Positions 26,121 to 34,170 of a DNA stretch of 64,000 nucleotides are shown here, one piece after another; the stretch's first letter is position 1, and each line of letters begins with the position of its first letter. Under the pieces are notes generated by a model. That model searched no databases, had not been told where the DNA came from, and worked only from the letters and a program-made list of their open reading frames with translations. The DNA is from Paenibacillus agaridevorans (lineage in GTDB: Bacteria; Bacillota; Bacilli; Paenibacillales; Paenibacillaceae), in contig NZ_BDQX01000291.1 in assembly GCF_003112455.1 (NCBI RefSeq), forward strand, positions 42,765 to 106,764. The letters are read 5' to 3'. A program made the translations under genes and the position numbers.

Positions 26121-28313
26121 ATGCAACACAAGCTGGAGAACGATTTTATCGCCGTAACTTTCGACGAAAGCAGTCTCGGCATTGTATCGCTGCTTAACAA
26201 AGAGACTGGCGATGACTGCGTCAAGCACGAACAGGTTCGGCCTTTGTTGGCGCTCTGGACGTCAAAACGCGGAGAAACCGGGCGTCCCGCAGGTCCTTTG
26301 GAGGGCATAAGGCTGTTGTCCTGCCAATCCGCAGCTACAGCGGACGGCTCCAAGATGTTGGAGCTGACGTTCGAAGCCGGTCCGGGCGGCATCCGGAGCA
26401 GCGAGCTTGGAGGAGCGGTGAGCAACGAACTTGACGGGGGCGGTGGCAACGTACTTAACGTGCCGGGGAGGAATGCGGCGATCGGCGCGGTTGTCCGAAT
26501 TCGTCTTGCTCCGGCCAGCGGAGAATGTTATTGGAGTCTCGAGATCCGCAACGAAGATGCGGACTATGACGTGACGGAGGTGTTATTCCCGTATCTCGGC
26601 GGTATGCAGCTAGGCTCGAACAGAAGCGAGAACCAACTCGTGTACCCGCATCATGCCGGGGAGAAGATTGGCGATCCCGTTCTGCATTACGCTTCGGACA
26701 AATACATGAATTTCTGGCGGGCGCAGTCCTTCCATTCGGATGACTGCTATTATCGGGAAATCAATTATTGCGGACTTGCCTCCATGACATGGATGTATTT
26801 GCACGACCGGAAGCAAGGCCTGTATTTCTCTTCGCATGACGAGCGGTTTCCGCTGACGGGCTTGCGAGTCGAGACAGGAGGACCCGAGGAGCCATGGCTG
26901 GGCCTGTCGTTCCGTAAATTCCCGCAAGTCGGTACGGGGGAGAAGTGGCATTCCGGCGAATATTGCCTTGCGCTCACGAATTGCGATTGGCACTGGGGAG
27001 CCAAACGGTACAGACAGTGGATCGATGGCCATATCGCGATGCCTGAGCACCCTTCCTTCCTTCAAGATGAATATGTTCTTCATCAGTGCTACAACTTCAA
27101 GAGGCAGGAGAACATCGACAAGCGGTTTGCCGATATTCCCGCGATGTACGATCAAGGCAAGTCGGCATTCGATATGAGACATATGCTGCTCGCTTCCTGG
27201 AACCGCAAGGGCTTCGACCGGGATTATCCCGAATTTCAGCCCGACATGGAGCTGGGCACGCCATGGGAGCTGTACGAAGGTTGCAGCTACGTGAAGGAAC
27301 AGAACGGCTTCGTCACGTTCTACATCAATGCCAGAATCTTCGACGTGGATTCGGATTTTTTCCCGACGCTGGGCCGGCGATGGGCGATCAAGGATCAGGA
27401 AGGCGGGATGATGCACGAAGAGTACGGCCCGAACCGCTTCGTCGCGCTATGTCCCTCTCACGACGAATGGCAAAATTATTTGCTCGACATGTCGCGATGG
27501 ATGGTGCGCAGCTACGGCGCAACCGGCATCTATCTCGATCAACTGGGCTCCGCCGACCCGTATCCGTGTTACGATTCCGGACATTCCCACGTTCGACCGG
27601 ACGAATTTAATACCGGTTATTTGCGGGTATTGAGGAAGCTGCTGCCCGAAATGCGGAAGATGAACCCGGACAGCTTTCTCATGATCGAGAATTGCGGCGA
27701 CATCTACGGCAGCCACGTGTGGGGGAATTTGACCTGGAACGGCGAGAAGTACGACGAATTTTTTAATTTGTACAAATATACCTTCCCCGAATATGTCCAA
27801 ATCAACATGGTCAATCCCAGGCGAGGGCTGTCCGGCAGCGAGCGGTACGAGCAGCTTCGGAGAGATACGGCTAGGGCGATGCTCTTAGGGGCGGTATTCT
27901 GGATCGGGATGGATAAGTTCAAGGACGCGGATGATATCACGCTCCGCTTTATGGAACAGGCGGTAAAGCTGCGCGGCAAGCTGCAGCCGTTCGTCCGCCA
28001 AGGCGTCTATGTCGACGATGACGGAATCGCGTTCATCCGCGCTTCGGGGGCCGTTAAGGTCAGCCATTGGATCCTGCAGGACGGCGGACATCTGTACGTG
28101 ATCGACAATCTGAGCAAGGCGACGGGGTATTTCGAGGTCGAGGCGGCGAGCGTCGGAGCTGTCGGGGAGAGCGCAGACGACGGCGGGCTGCAACTATGGA
28201 CGGCGGAGCTGGGAGGCGATGAAGGAGAGGTTTCCTGGCAATGGCTCGACGGCAGGCTGAGAATGGCGTTGCCGGAATCGGAGCTGAGCTGCATCGTGGT
28301 GAACGCGCGATGA
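26121..28313 (+). CDS. DUF6259-type putative intracellular glycosidase
   Basis: A 730-residue protein starting 4 bases after the SIS gene, with AAGGAAGG ahead of ATG 26121. There is no signal peptide, so it is cytoplasmic. An N-terminal beta-sandwich (about 1-270) precedes a (beta/alpha)8-like region. G-I-Y-L-D473-Q-L-G and M-I-E523-N-C-G-D look like the nucleophile and acid/base loops of a retaining glycosidase, 50 residues apart; this is my inference. A C-terminal beta domain ends the protein. It overlaps the next gene by 4 bases (ATGA). It may cleave an imported amino-sugar-containing oligosaccharide before the kinase acts. Confidence 0.75.
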   Translation: MQHKLENDFIAVTFDESSLGIVSLLNKETGDDCVKHEQVRPLLALWTSKRGETGRPAGPLEGIRLLSCQSAATADGSKMLELTFEAGPGGIRSSELGGAVSNELDGGGGNVLNVPGRNAAIGAVVRIRLAPASGECYWSLEIRNEDADYDVTEVLFPYLGGMQLGSNRSENQLVYPHHAGEKIGDPVLHYASDKYMNFWRAQSFHSDDCYYREINYCGLASMTWMYLHDRKQGLYFSSHDERFPLTGLRVETGGPEEPWLGLSFRKFPQVGTGEKWHSGEYCLALTNCDWHWGAKRYRQWIDGHIAMPEHPSFLQDEYVLHQCYNFKRQENIDKRFADIPAMYDQGKSAFDMRHMLLASWNRKGFDRDYPEFQPDMELGTPWELYEGCSYVKEQNGFVTFYINARIFDVDSDFFPTLGRRWAIKDQEGGMMHEEYGPNRFVALCPSHDEWQNYLLDMSRWMVRSYGATGIYLDQLGSADPYPCYDSGHSHVRPDEFNTGYLRVLRKLLPEMRKMNPDSFLMIENCGDIYGSHVWGNLTWNGEKYDEFFNLYKYTFPEYVQINMVNPRRGLSGSERYEQLRRDTARAMLLGAVFWIGMDKFKDADDITLRFMEQAVKLRGKLQPFVRQGVYVDDDGIAFIRASGAVKVSHWILQDGGHLYVIDNLSKATGYFEVEAASVGAVGESADDGGLQLWTAELGGDEGEVSWQWLDGRLRMALPESELSCIVVNAR

Positions 28314-29041
28314 AGCTGACCGTTCTGGGGAACAACGGCACGTTTCCGAGGCCGGGTGGCGCATGCTCCGGGTATTTGCTGGAGCATGGCGGACGTTTCG
28401 TTCTGCTGGAGTGCGGCAACGGCGTGATGAGCAGATTGCAGACATTGTGTCCGATCGATCGGCTGGAAGGCATCGTCGTGTCGCATCTTCACGATGATCA
28501 TTGCGGGGATCTGCGCATATTGAAGTATGCCGTGGAGACGAAGCGGGCGCTGGGCGCAATGGAGCGGATTATTCCCGTCTATATGCCGGCTTCGCCGGGA
28601 GCGGAAGCGGGTCAACTGCATTATCCCGAAGCATTTGACACGGGTACGATCAACGAGAATACTCGGCTTGCTATCGGCGATCTGCACTTCCGATTTGCCC
28701 GGATGATGCATTCTGTCGAAACCTATGCAGTGGAAGTTTCTTGGGGATGCGGCAACAGGCTGGTTTATTCCTCCGATACGACGCTGCACGAAGGTTTGAT
28801 CGAATTTGCCAAGGGAGCGGATGTGCTGCTATGCGAGGCGACAACGGCGCGGAGAGGCGCCGTTGCTCTGCCGCACATGACGGCGGGGGAAGCCGGTTAT
28901 GCCGCACGGACAGCCGGCGTCGGCCAGCTTATTTTGACGCATTTTTGGTGCGATGAGAAGGAAGAGGAGTGCCTCCAAGAGGCGCAGGCCTATTTCGACA
29001 ACACGGAGACGGCAGAGGAGATGAAGCAATACGAGTGGTAA
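28310..29041 (+). CDS. MBL-fold metal-dependent hydrolase
   Basis: A 243-residue metallo-beta-lactamase-fold protein starting at ATG 28310, overlapping the DUF6259 stop by ATGA. The metal motif is S-H-L-H-D-D-H-C-G-D near residue 60, with a second site (L-V-Y-S-S-D-T) and a late T-H-F-W histidine. It resembles RNase Z/YhfI-type hydrolases by length and motifs. Tight translational coupling implies a role in the same pathway, perhaps a phosphodiester or lactone hydrolysis, but no substrate can be named. Confidence 0.85.
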   Translation: MKLTVLGNNGTFPRPGGACSGYLLEHGGRFVLLECGNGVMSRLQTLCPIDRLEGIVVSHLHDDHCGDLRILKYAVETKRALGAMERIIPVYMPASPGAEAGQLHYPEAFDTGTINENTRLAIGDLHFRFARMMHSVETYAVEVSWGCGNRLVYSSDTTLHEGLIEFAKGADVLLCEATTARRGAVALPHMTAGEAGYAARTAGVGQLILTHFWCDEKEEECLQEAQAYFDNTETAEEMKQYEW

Positions 29042-29077
29042 TCGAGCCCAATTAGAAACGGGTACGGGGAGGAATGA

Positions 29078-32000
29078 ATGACTATGAACGTTCTACGAAA
29101 GTTGGGAAGAAGGAGCCAAAGCTGGACCGCGCCGCTTGCAACGGTCCTATTGGCCGCGATGTTGTACGTGTTGCCGCTGACGACTGCGGATGCGGCCGAG
29201 CTTGCCGCCAATCCGCTGGTGACGGGATCGCTTGCTCCTGGCGCCATTACCGTGCATGACGGGACGGTGACGGGCGGCAGCCACCAGTCTTTGCGGAACA
29301 ACGATCAGAACTATTACGTCATACAAGCGGGTGCTGCCGGCGCGGGCTACGAAGTCGATTATTCGTTCTCGGCGACGCTTGGAGCGGAGAAAAGCCGGCT
29401 TCGAAGTCTCTTTATTCCGATCGATGGCAAATCATCGCTAGCCGGTGTATCCCGGGAAACGCTGCTATGGAACTTCGGCACGTCTAATTGGGATGTGGTC
29501 GCTAGTTCGACAACCGGCATTACCGACAGCGAGCTTCTCTATTCGTCCAATGTCCCGACCGCATTTGCCCCTTACGTGTCCCCGTCATCCGAAGTGCGGG
29601 TTCGGCATACATTGACATCCGTCGCATCCTTCACCGCTTCTTCGGATTATATGAATATCCTCTATGAATACAGTGATGCAGCGAACCTGCTGGCAGCTTC
29701 TTATGATGCGGACACCGTTCGTCTGGCGGAAGGAACGGTCTCGGCCAATGACGCATCCAAGCTAGCCGATCGGGACGGCATTGCTTATTCCGTGTCCTCT
29801 GCGGCCAACAAGGCTGACTGGCAAACGCAATTCACCTTGGAGCAAGCCGCCAACCAGATCCGGACGTTAGTTGTCGAATACGACGGAAGCTATTCCTCCG
29901 AAGCTAATACGCAGTGGCTGTCGCTCTGGAACTACGAGACCGGCAACTGGGAGGTCGTGTACGATACGCCGGCGCGGCCGGAAGGATCCGCGGCAAGATG
30001 GGCGGTATCGGACGCGGTCGCGATCGGGCGCTACGTTTCCGCTAACAACGATATCCGCGTGCGTCTCTACAATTCGGGATCCGGCGCGTTCGTACGGCAT
30101 TCCGACTACTTAAACGTTACCGTCTATTATGAGCCGACCCTCGGCTACAAGACGTTTTCTCCCGACGCGGCGACTGTCGAATTCGGCACCGCGACCGGCG
30201 GCAACGCGGCGAGTCTTGCGCAACGCGACTTGAACAAGCTCGTAATCGCAAGCGATGCGAGCAAGCGAATCGCCTGGATAAGCGAAGCGGGGTTGACCGG
30301 CGTTGATAAGCGCAAGGTGACTTCGCTCACCGTGTCGATGACGATGAACAGCAGTACAAGCGCAACAAATCCCATGTATTTATCCCTCTGGAACTTCGAT
30401 ACCGGCTCCTGGCAAGTGCAGAAAACGATGAAGACGCGGACAGAAGAGGAGACGATCCGCTTTACAATAACCGATCCTTTGCACCTGGAGAGCTATATCT
30501 CCGACGCTTCGGAGGTTCGGGCGAGGGTATACAATTCTGCGGTGTCGGCTACGCCGGCCTATACGAGGGCAACCGATTTGCTCCATTTCGCAGTGGAGTA
30601 CGGGGAAGTGACCGCATTCGAATTCGCGATGATCAGCGACGTTCACGAGTTCGTTGGACATAACAACTTCCTGTCCGTCATTGATGATCTAAATACCGTC
30701 GTCCAGCCGGCATTTATCGTAAATACGGGCGACGTGACCGATCATGGCGTCCCGGCCGAATTCGACCAATATGCGATCGACAGAGCGTTGATTGAATTTC
30801 CTCTGTACGAGGTGCCGGGCAACCACGATGTGCGCTGGTGGAATTCCAACGGCAAAAAAGATTACGAGCAGAAGGTTGGACCGCTTTATCAATCCTTCGA
30901 CTACGGAGGCGTGCATTTCGTCTTGCTGGACTCCACGGTAACGTTGGAGAACGACGGCAAGCTGTCGCCCAAGCTGCTGAATTGGGTGGCGTCGGATCTG
31001 GCAAACGTGTCCCAGGATACGCCGATCATTTTTTTCGCCCATCATCCATTCGAAATTTTGCGCAACGTGACGGCCAAACAAGAATTGCTCGATCGATTCC
31101 GGAATTATAACATCGTGGCTTATTTGAGCGGGCATATGCACCGCTGGGACGAGTCGGTGGAGAACGGCGTTCCATGGGTGTTTATCGGTCAACTGAAGGA
31201 GTACCAGGAGTACATTCGGGTAAAAATCACGCCCAACAAGTTTTATATTACGCGCAGAGACGCGGCAACGGGCAATGAAACAGCGTACCTCCAGGGAGAC
31301 ATGCGCAATAAGCGCAAGCCTTCGTGGGAAATAACAACCGCTTCGGCCCTGTCGAACGGAAACGTGAACGTGGCCGTTCAAATGAACGACTTGCCGGACG
31401 GCATCGTATCGGTTCAAGCCAACATAGACAATTACGGCGGATGGACGACGTTGAACAGGCTGGGAAGCACCCAAACGTGGACAGGGACAATCGACATCTC
31501 CGCCTATTCGCCGGAAATACCGTATGGCAAGCACTTTGTTGCTGTACGAATGACCGACTTGAACGGTGAAGTTTGGAAAACGTATAAGGAATACGAGTGG
31601 GGCGGAGGCGCTGTTGCGACCAAGTGGACGTACAAGACGGGCGGCATGATTCAAGCGCCGCCGACGTATCACGAAGGCCGCGTATACGCGGGTTCCGAGG
31701 ACGGCAAGGTATATGCGATCAACGACAGCGACGGCAGTCTCGCATGGTCGTACCAGACGGGCGGAGACATCCTCTCATCGCCGGCGGTCTACGAACGGGC
31801 AGCGCCGCAGTCCGACCTTATTTTGATCGGCTCCCATGACAAGAAGCTATACGCGTTGAATGCGGACACCGGAGTGCCCGAGTGGACGTACACGACAGGC
31901 GGCAGCGTGATCTCCAATCCGCTTGTTGAGGGCGGCGTCGTTTATTTCGGCTCCGGCGATTTGTACATTTATGCTCTTGATGCGGATGACGGAACCCTGA

Positions 32001-32668
32001 TGTGGCGCTACTTGACCGAAGGGCTGCTGCGACAGACGCCAATTCTGGAAGGCGGCAAGCTTTATGCCAACGTACGCGACAAACATGTGTGGTATGCGCT
32101 TAATGCAAGCGACGGCAGCTTGTACTGGCGAGGCAACGCCAACACTGACGATTCGTTATTCGTCATCGCCGACGTGGAGCCGCTGTATGCAGGCGGACAG
32201 CTATGGGTCATCAATCCTATGCCGGGCAAGATCAGCAGACTTAATCCCGCCACAGGAGCGGTCTCCTGGTCCGATTCCACAGGGAAGAGCTTCTCTTCGC
32301 GCGGCGGTGCGACGGACGGTACGAATGTATTTTATGCGACGCATCACGGACGAATCATATACGCATTTGATGCAATGACGGGAACGGTCGATTGGATCAA
32401 GGATTTGCGGGCTGGCGCTACCGATTCGGACCTGCAGCAATATTCGGTCAACAGCGGACTCGTCTATGCCGACGGCATCCTCTTCCAGGTAGCCGAACGC
32501 GGCCGGGTCATCGGGATGGATCCCGCCAACGGCAATATTCTGTTCAAGTACGATGCCGTGGGGTATCCGGAGCGCGTGCTGTGGTCGACGCCATCCGTCG
32601 CCAACGGGACGGTTTATATGGGCGGTATAGACGGAGTGGTTTACGCGATCCGTTATAACGGCATTTAA
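29078..32668 (+). CDS. Secreted metallophosphoesterase with C-terminal PQQ-type beta-propeller
   Basis: A 1,196-residue exported protein, with GGGGAGG five bases before ATG 29078. Signal peptide about 1-40 (cleavage near A-D-A-A). Residues about 55-515 contain three related copies of a roughly 150-residue beta-rich module; each has an L-W-N-(F/Y)-x-T-x-(N/S)-W line and ends in a (L/V)-N-(I/V)-x-(Y/V)-x-Y-E-like strand. A calcineurin-like phosphoesterase follows: S-D521-V-H, N-T-G-D-V-T-D, G581-N-H-D, A-H-H-P and S-G685-H-M-H688, so all metal ligands are present. Residues about 848-1196 carry repeated PQQ-type blades (for example VYAGSEDGKVYAINDSDGSL). It ends the murQ-linked gene series and is followed by a terminator. 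Substrate unknown. Confidence 0.86.
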   Translation: MTMNVLRKLGRRSQSWTAPLATVLLAAMLYVLPLTTADAAELAANPLVTGSLAPGAITVHDGTVTGGSHQSLRNNDQNYYVIQAGAAGAGYEVDYSFSATLGAEKSRLRSLFIPIDGKSSLAGVSRETLLWNFGTSNWDVVASSTTGITDSELLYSSNVPTAFAPYVSPSSEVRVRHTLTSVASFTASSDYMNILYEYSDAANLLAASYDADTVRLAEGTVSANDASKLADRDGIAYSVSSAANKADWQTQFTLEQAANQIRTLVVEYDGSYSSEANTQWLSLWNYETGNWEVVYDTPARPEGSAARWAVSDAVAIGRYVSANNDIRVRLYNSGSGAFVRHSDYLNVTVYYEPTLGYKTFSPDAATVEFGTATGGNAASLAQRDLNKLVIASDASKRIAWISEAGLTGVDKRKVTSLTVSMTMNSSTSATNPMYLSLWNFDTGSWQVQKTMKTRTEEETIRFTITDPLHLESYISDASEVRARVYNSAVSATPAYTRATDLLHFAVEYGEVTAFEFAMISDVHEFVGHNNFLSVIDDLNTVVQPAFIVNTGDVTDHGVPAEFDQYAIDRALIEFPLYEVPGNHDVRWWNSNGKKDYEQKVGPLYQSFDYGGVHFVLLDSTVTLENDGKLSPKLLNWVASDLANVSQDTPIIFFAHHPFEILRNVTAKQELLDRFRNYNIVAYLSGHMHRWDESVENGVPWVFIGQLKEYQEYIRVKITPNKFYITRRDAATGNETAYLQGDMRNKRKPSWEITTASALSNGNVNVAVQMNDLPDGIVSVQANIDNYGGWTTLNRLGSTQTWTGTIDISAYSPEIPYGKHFVAVRMTDLNGEVWKTYKEYEWGGGAVATKWTYKTGGMIQAPPTYHEGRVYAGSEDGKVYAINDSDGSLAWSYQTGGDILSSPAVYERAAPQSDLILIGSHDKKLYALNADTGVPEWTYTTGGSVISNPLVEGGVVYFGSGDLYIYALDADDGTLMWRYLTEGLLRQTPILEGGKLYANVRDKHVWYALNASDGSLYWRGNANTDDSLFVIADVEPLYAGGQLWVINPMPGKISRLNPATGAVSWSDSTGKSFSSRGGATDGTNVFYATHHGRIIYAFDAMTGTVDWIKDLRAGATDSDLQQYSVNSGLVYADGILFQVAERGRVIGMDPANGNILFKYDAVGYPERVLWSTPSVANGTVYMGGIDGVVYAIRYNGI

Positions 32669-32680
32669 GGTTTTTACGAG

Positions 32681-32705
32681 GGGCTGCCTTTGGGCAGCCT
32701 TTTTT
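32681..32705 (+). terminator. Terminator after phosphoesterase gene
   Basis: GGCTGCC (32682-32688) pairs with GGCAGCC (32693-32699), followed by six T. Confidence 0.9.
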
Positions 32706-32808
32706 GTCGTTAAAAGTTTAGGATAATATGCGACTAAAAGCAGACGAAAAGAGCGGCTGTATGCGTTAAACAGTAGGCGAGCGTGCTGATGTAGGCGAGC
32801 AATAGCTG

Positions 32809-33395
32809 TAGGCGTTAAAAACGCCGATGGATCGGAAAGTAACTTTGATTAGCGTCCATAGGCTTTAGGAACGCTTATGGCATCAGAAAGAAGGCGAACG
32901 AGCAGCTGTTGACGTTAAAAACGCCGATGGGCCGGAAAGTAACTCTGATTAGTGTCCATAGTCGTTAGTAACGCTTATGGCATCTTGAAAGAAGGCGAGC
33001 GAGCAGCTGTATGCGTTAAAAACGCCGATGGGCCGGAAAGTAACTCTGATTAGCGTCCATAGGCGTTAGTAACGCCTATGGGGCCAAAAAGTGGGCGATC
33101 GAGCAGCTGTAGGCGTTAAAAACGCCGATGGATCGGAAAGTAACTTTGATTAGCGTCCATGGCGTTATTAACGCTTATGGCTTCAGAAAGAAGGCGAACG
33201 AGCAGCTGTAGACGTTAAAAACGCCGATGGACTGGAAAGTAACTCTGATTAGCGTCCAAAGGCGTTAAAAACGCTTATGGGCCGGAAAGTAACTCTGATT
33301 AGTGTCCATAGTCGTTATTAACGCCTATGGATCCAAAAAGTGGGCGAGCGAGCAGTTTTAGGCGTTAGTAACTCTTATGGCTCCAAAAAGTTGTT
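32809..33395 (+). repeat. 50-nt/100-nt tandem repeat array, locus 2
   Basis: Twelve monomers of the family seen at 18287 begin at 32809, 32859, 32909, 32959, 33010, 33060, 33110, 33160, 33209, 33259, 33309 and 33359, so spacing is 50 nt with three single-base exceptions (51, 49 and a compensating pair). A and B types alternate until 33259, where a hybrid starts like B (CGCTTATGG) and ends like A (GTAACTCTGATTAG). Degenerate half-copies start near 32753. Hairpin arms are kept; at 33056 CCATAGGCGTT pairs perfectly with AACGCCTATGG. The 100 bases after the array show no feature. Confidence 0.93.
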
Positions 33396-33498
33396 GTCCG
33401 CGGCTGCTTTCCTTTAATGCCTGTTTCTCATCGCTCATGTTGGGGTAAGCCTATGTAAGAGAATGCAACATATTTCTTGTACATGGAGGGTGATCCAT

Positions 33499-33936
33499 AT
33501 GATTAAGCTTGGAGTAACGGTATTGGCGGGGGCGCTGTTCCTTACGGGGTGTTCGGACGAAACAGGAGCGGGCAACGTCCAGGATCAGCCGCAGGAGGAG
33601 CAGCACCAAGAACAACGGGCAACGGAAACGGCTCCATCTAACGAAGAGTGGGATTACAAGCAAGGGCGAGTCGTTGCCATTGATGTGCCCAAGCTGCTAG
33701 TCGTGCAGAGTGCGGACATTACCGATCTGGAGCTGGCGCCGACGAAGGAAGCGCTCGAAGAGCTGCTCGACGTCGTGAAGCCGGATGCCGTATGGGTGAC
33801 CGTATCGGACGAGTCGCTGTTGGAAGGTATTGAAGTAGGAGATGAGGTCAACGTCGAGATTGCGGGAGAACTTACCAATACATATCCTGCAGAAGGAACC
33901 GCGACGGATGTGAGGGAAGTCATTGAAGTATCTTAA
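33499..33936 (+). CDS. DUF3221-like lipoprotein
   Basis: A 145-residue protein starting at ATG 33499 behind GGAGGGTGA. The signal peptide ends in the lipobox L-T-G-C, followed by a Gln/Glu-rich linker (about residues 25-50). The rest (QGRVVAIDVPKLLVV; then I-E-V-G-D-E-V-N-V-E) is a small beta-barrel of the DUF3221 kind. It stands alone between the repeat array and the TnpB element. Function unknown. Confidence 0.78.
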   Translation: MIKLGVTVLAGALFLTGCSDETGAGNVQDQPQEEQHQEQRATETAPSNEEWDYKQGRVVAIDVPKLLVVQSADITDLELAPTKEALEELLDVVKPDAVWVTVSDESLLEGIEVGDEVNVEIAGELTNTYPAEGTATDVREVIEVS

Positions 33937-34170
33937 TGAGTTGACGATTCTCGTACCCGTACAATGGATGGATCCATGAGAAAGCGGCAGCCAAGGACAA
34001 GAAATCATGTCTATCAGCGTTCGCCGAGAGGACTCCCACTTCTTCAAGTGGCGAGGTGAATCGGCGACATCTTGCATTCGCGCACAAAATGTTCTTCCTT
34101 TTTTCCTCTTGAAGCGATACAATATACGGGAACAAATGTTCCTATACAAAGTGAGGGAGGAGGTGAAGTT

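Noticed and set aside
34018-34075. Left-end hairpin as a rho-independent terminator of the DUF3221 gene
   Set aside because: No T-run follows, and its CTCCCACTT/AAGTGG core matches the right end of the TnpB element, so it is better explained as an IS end.
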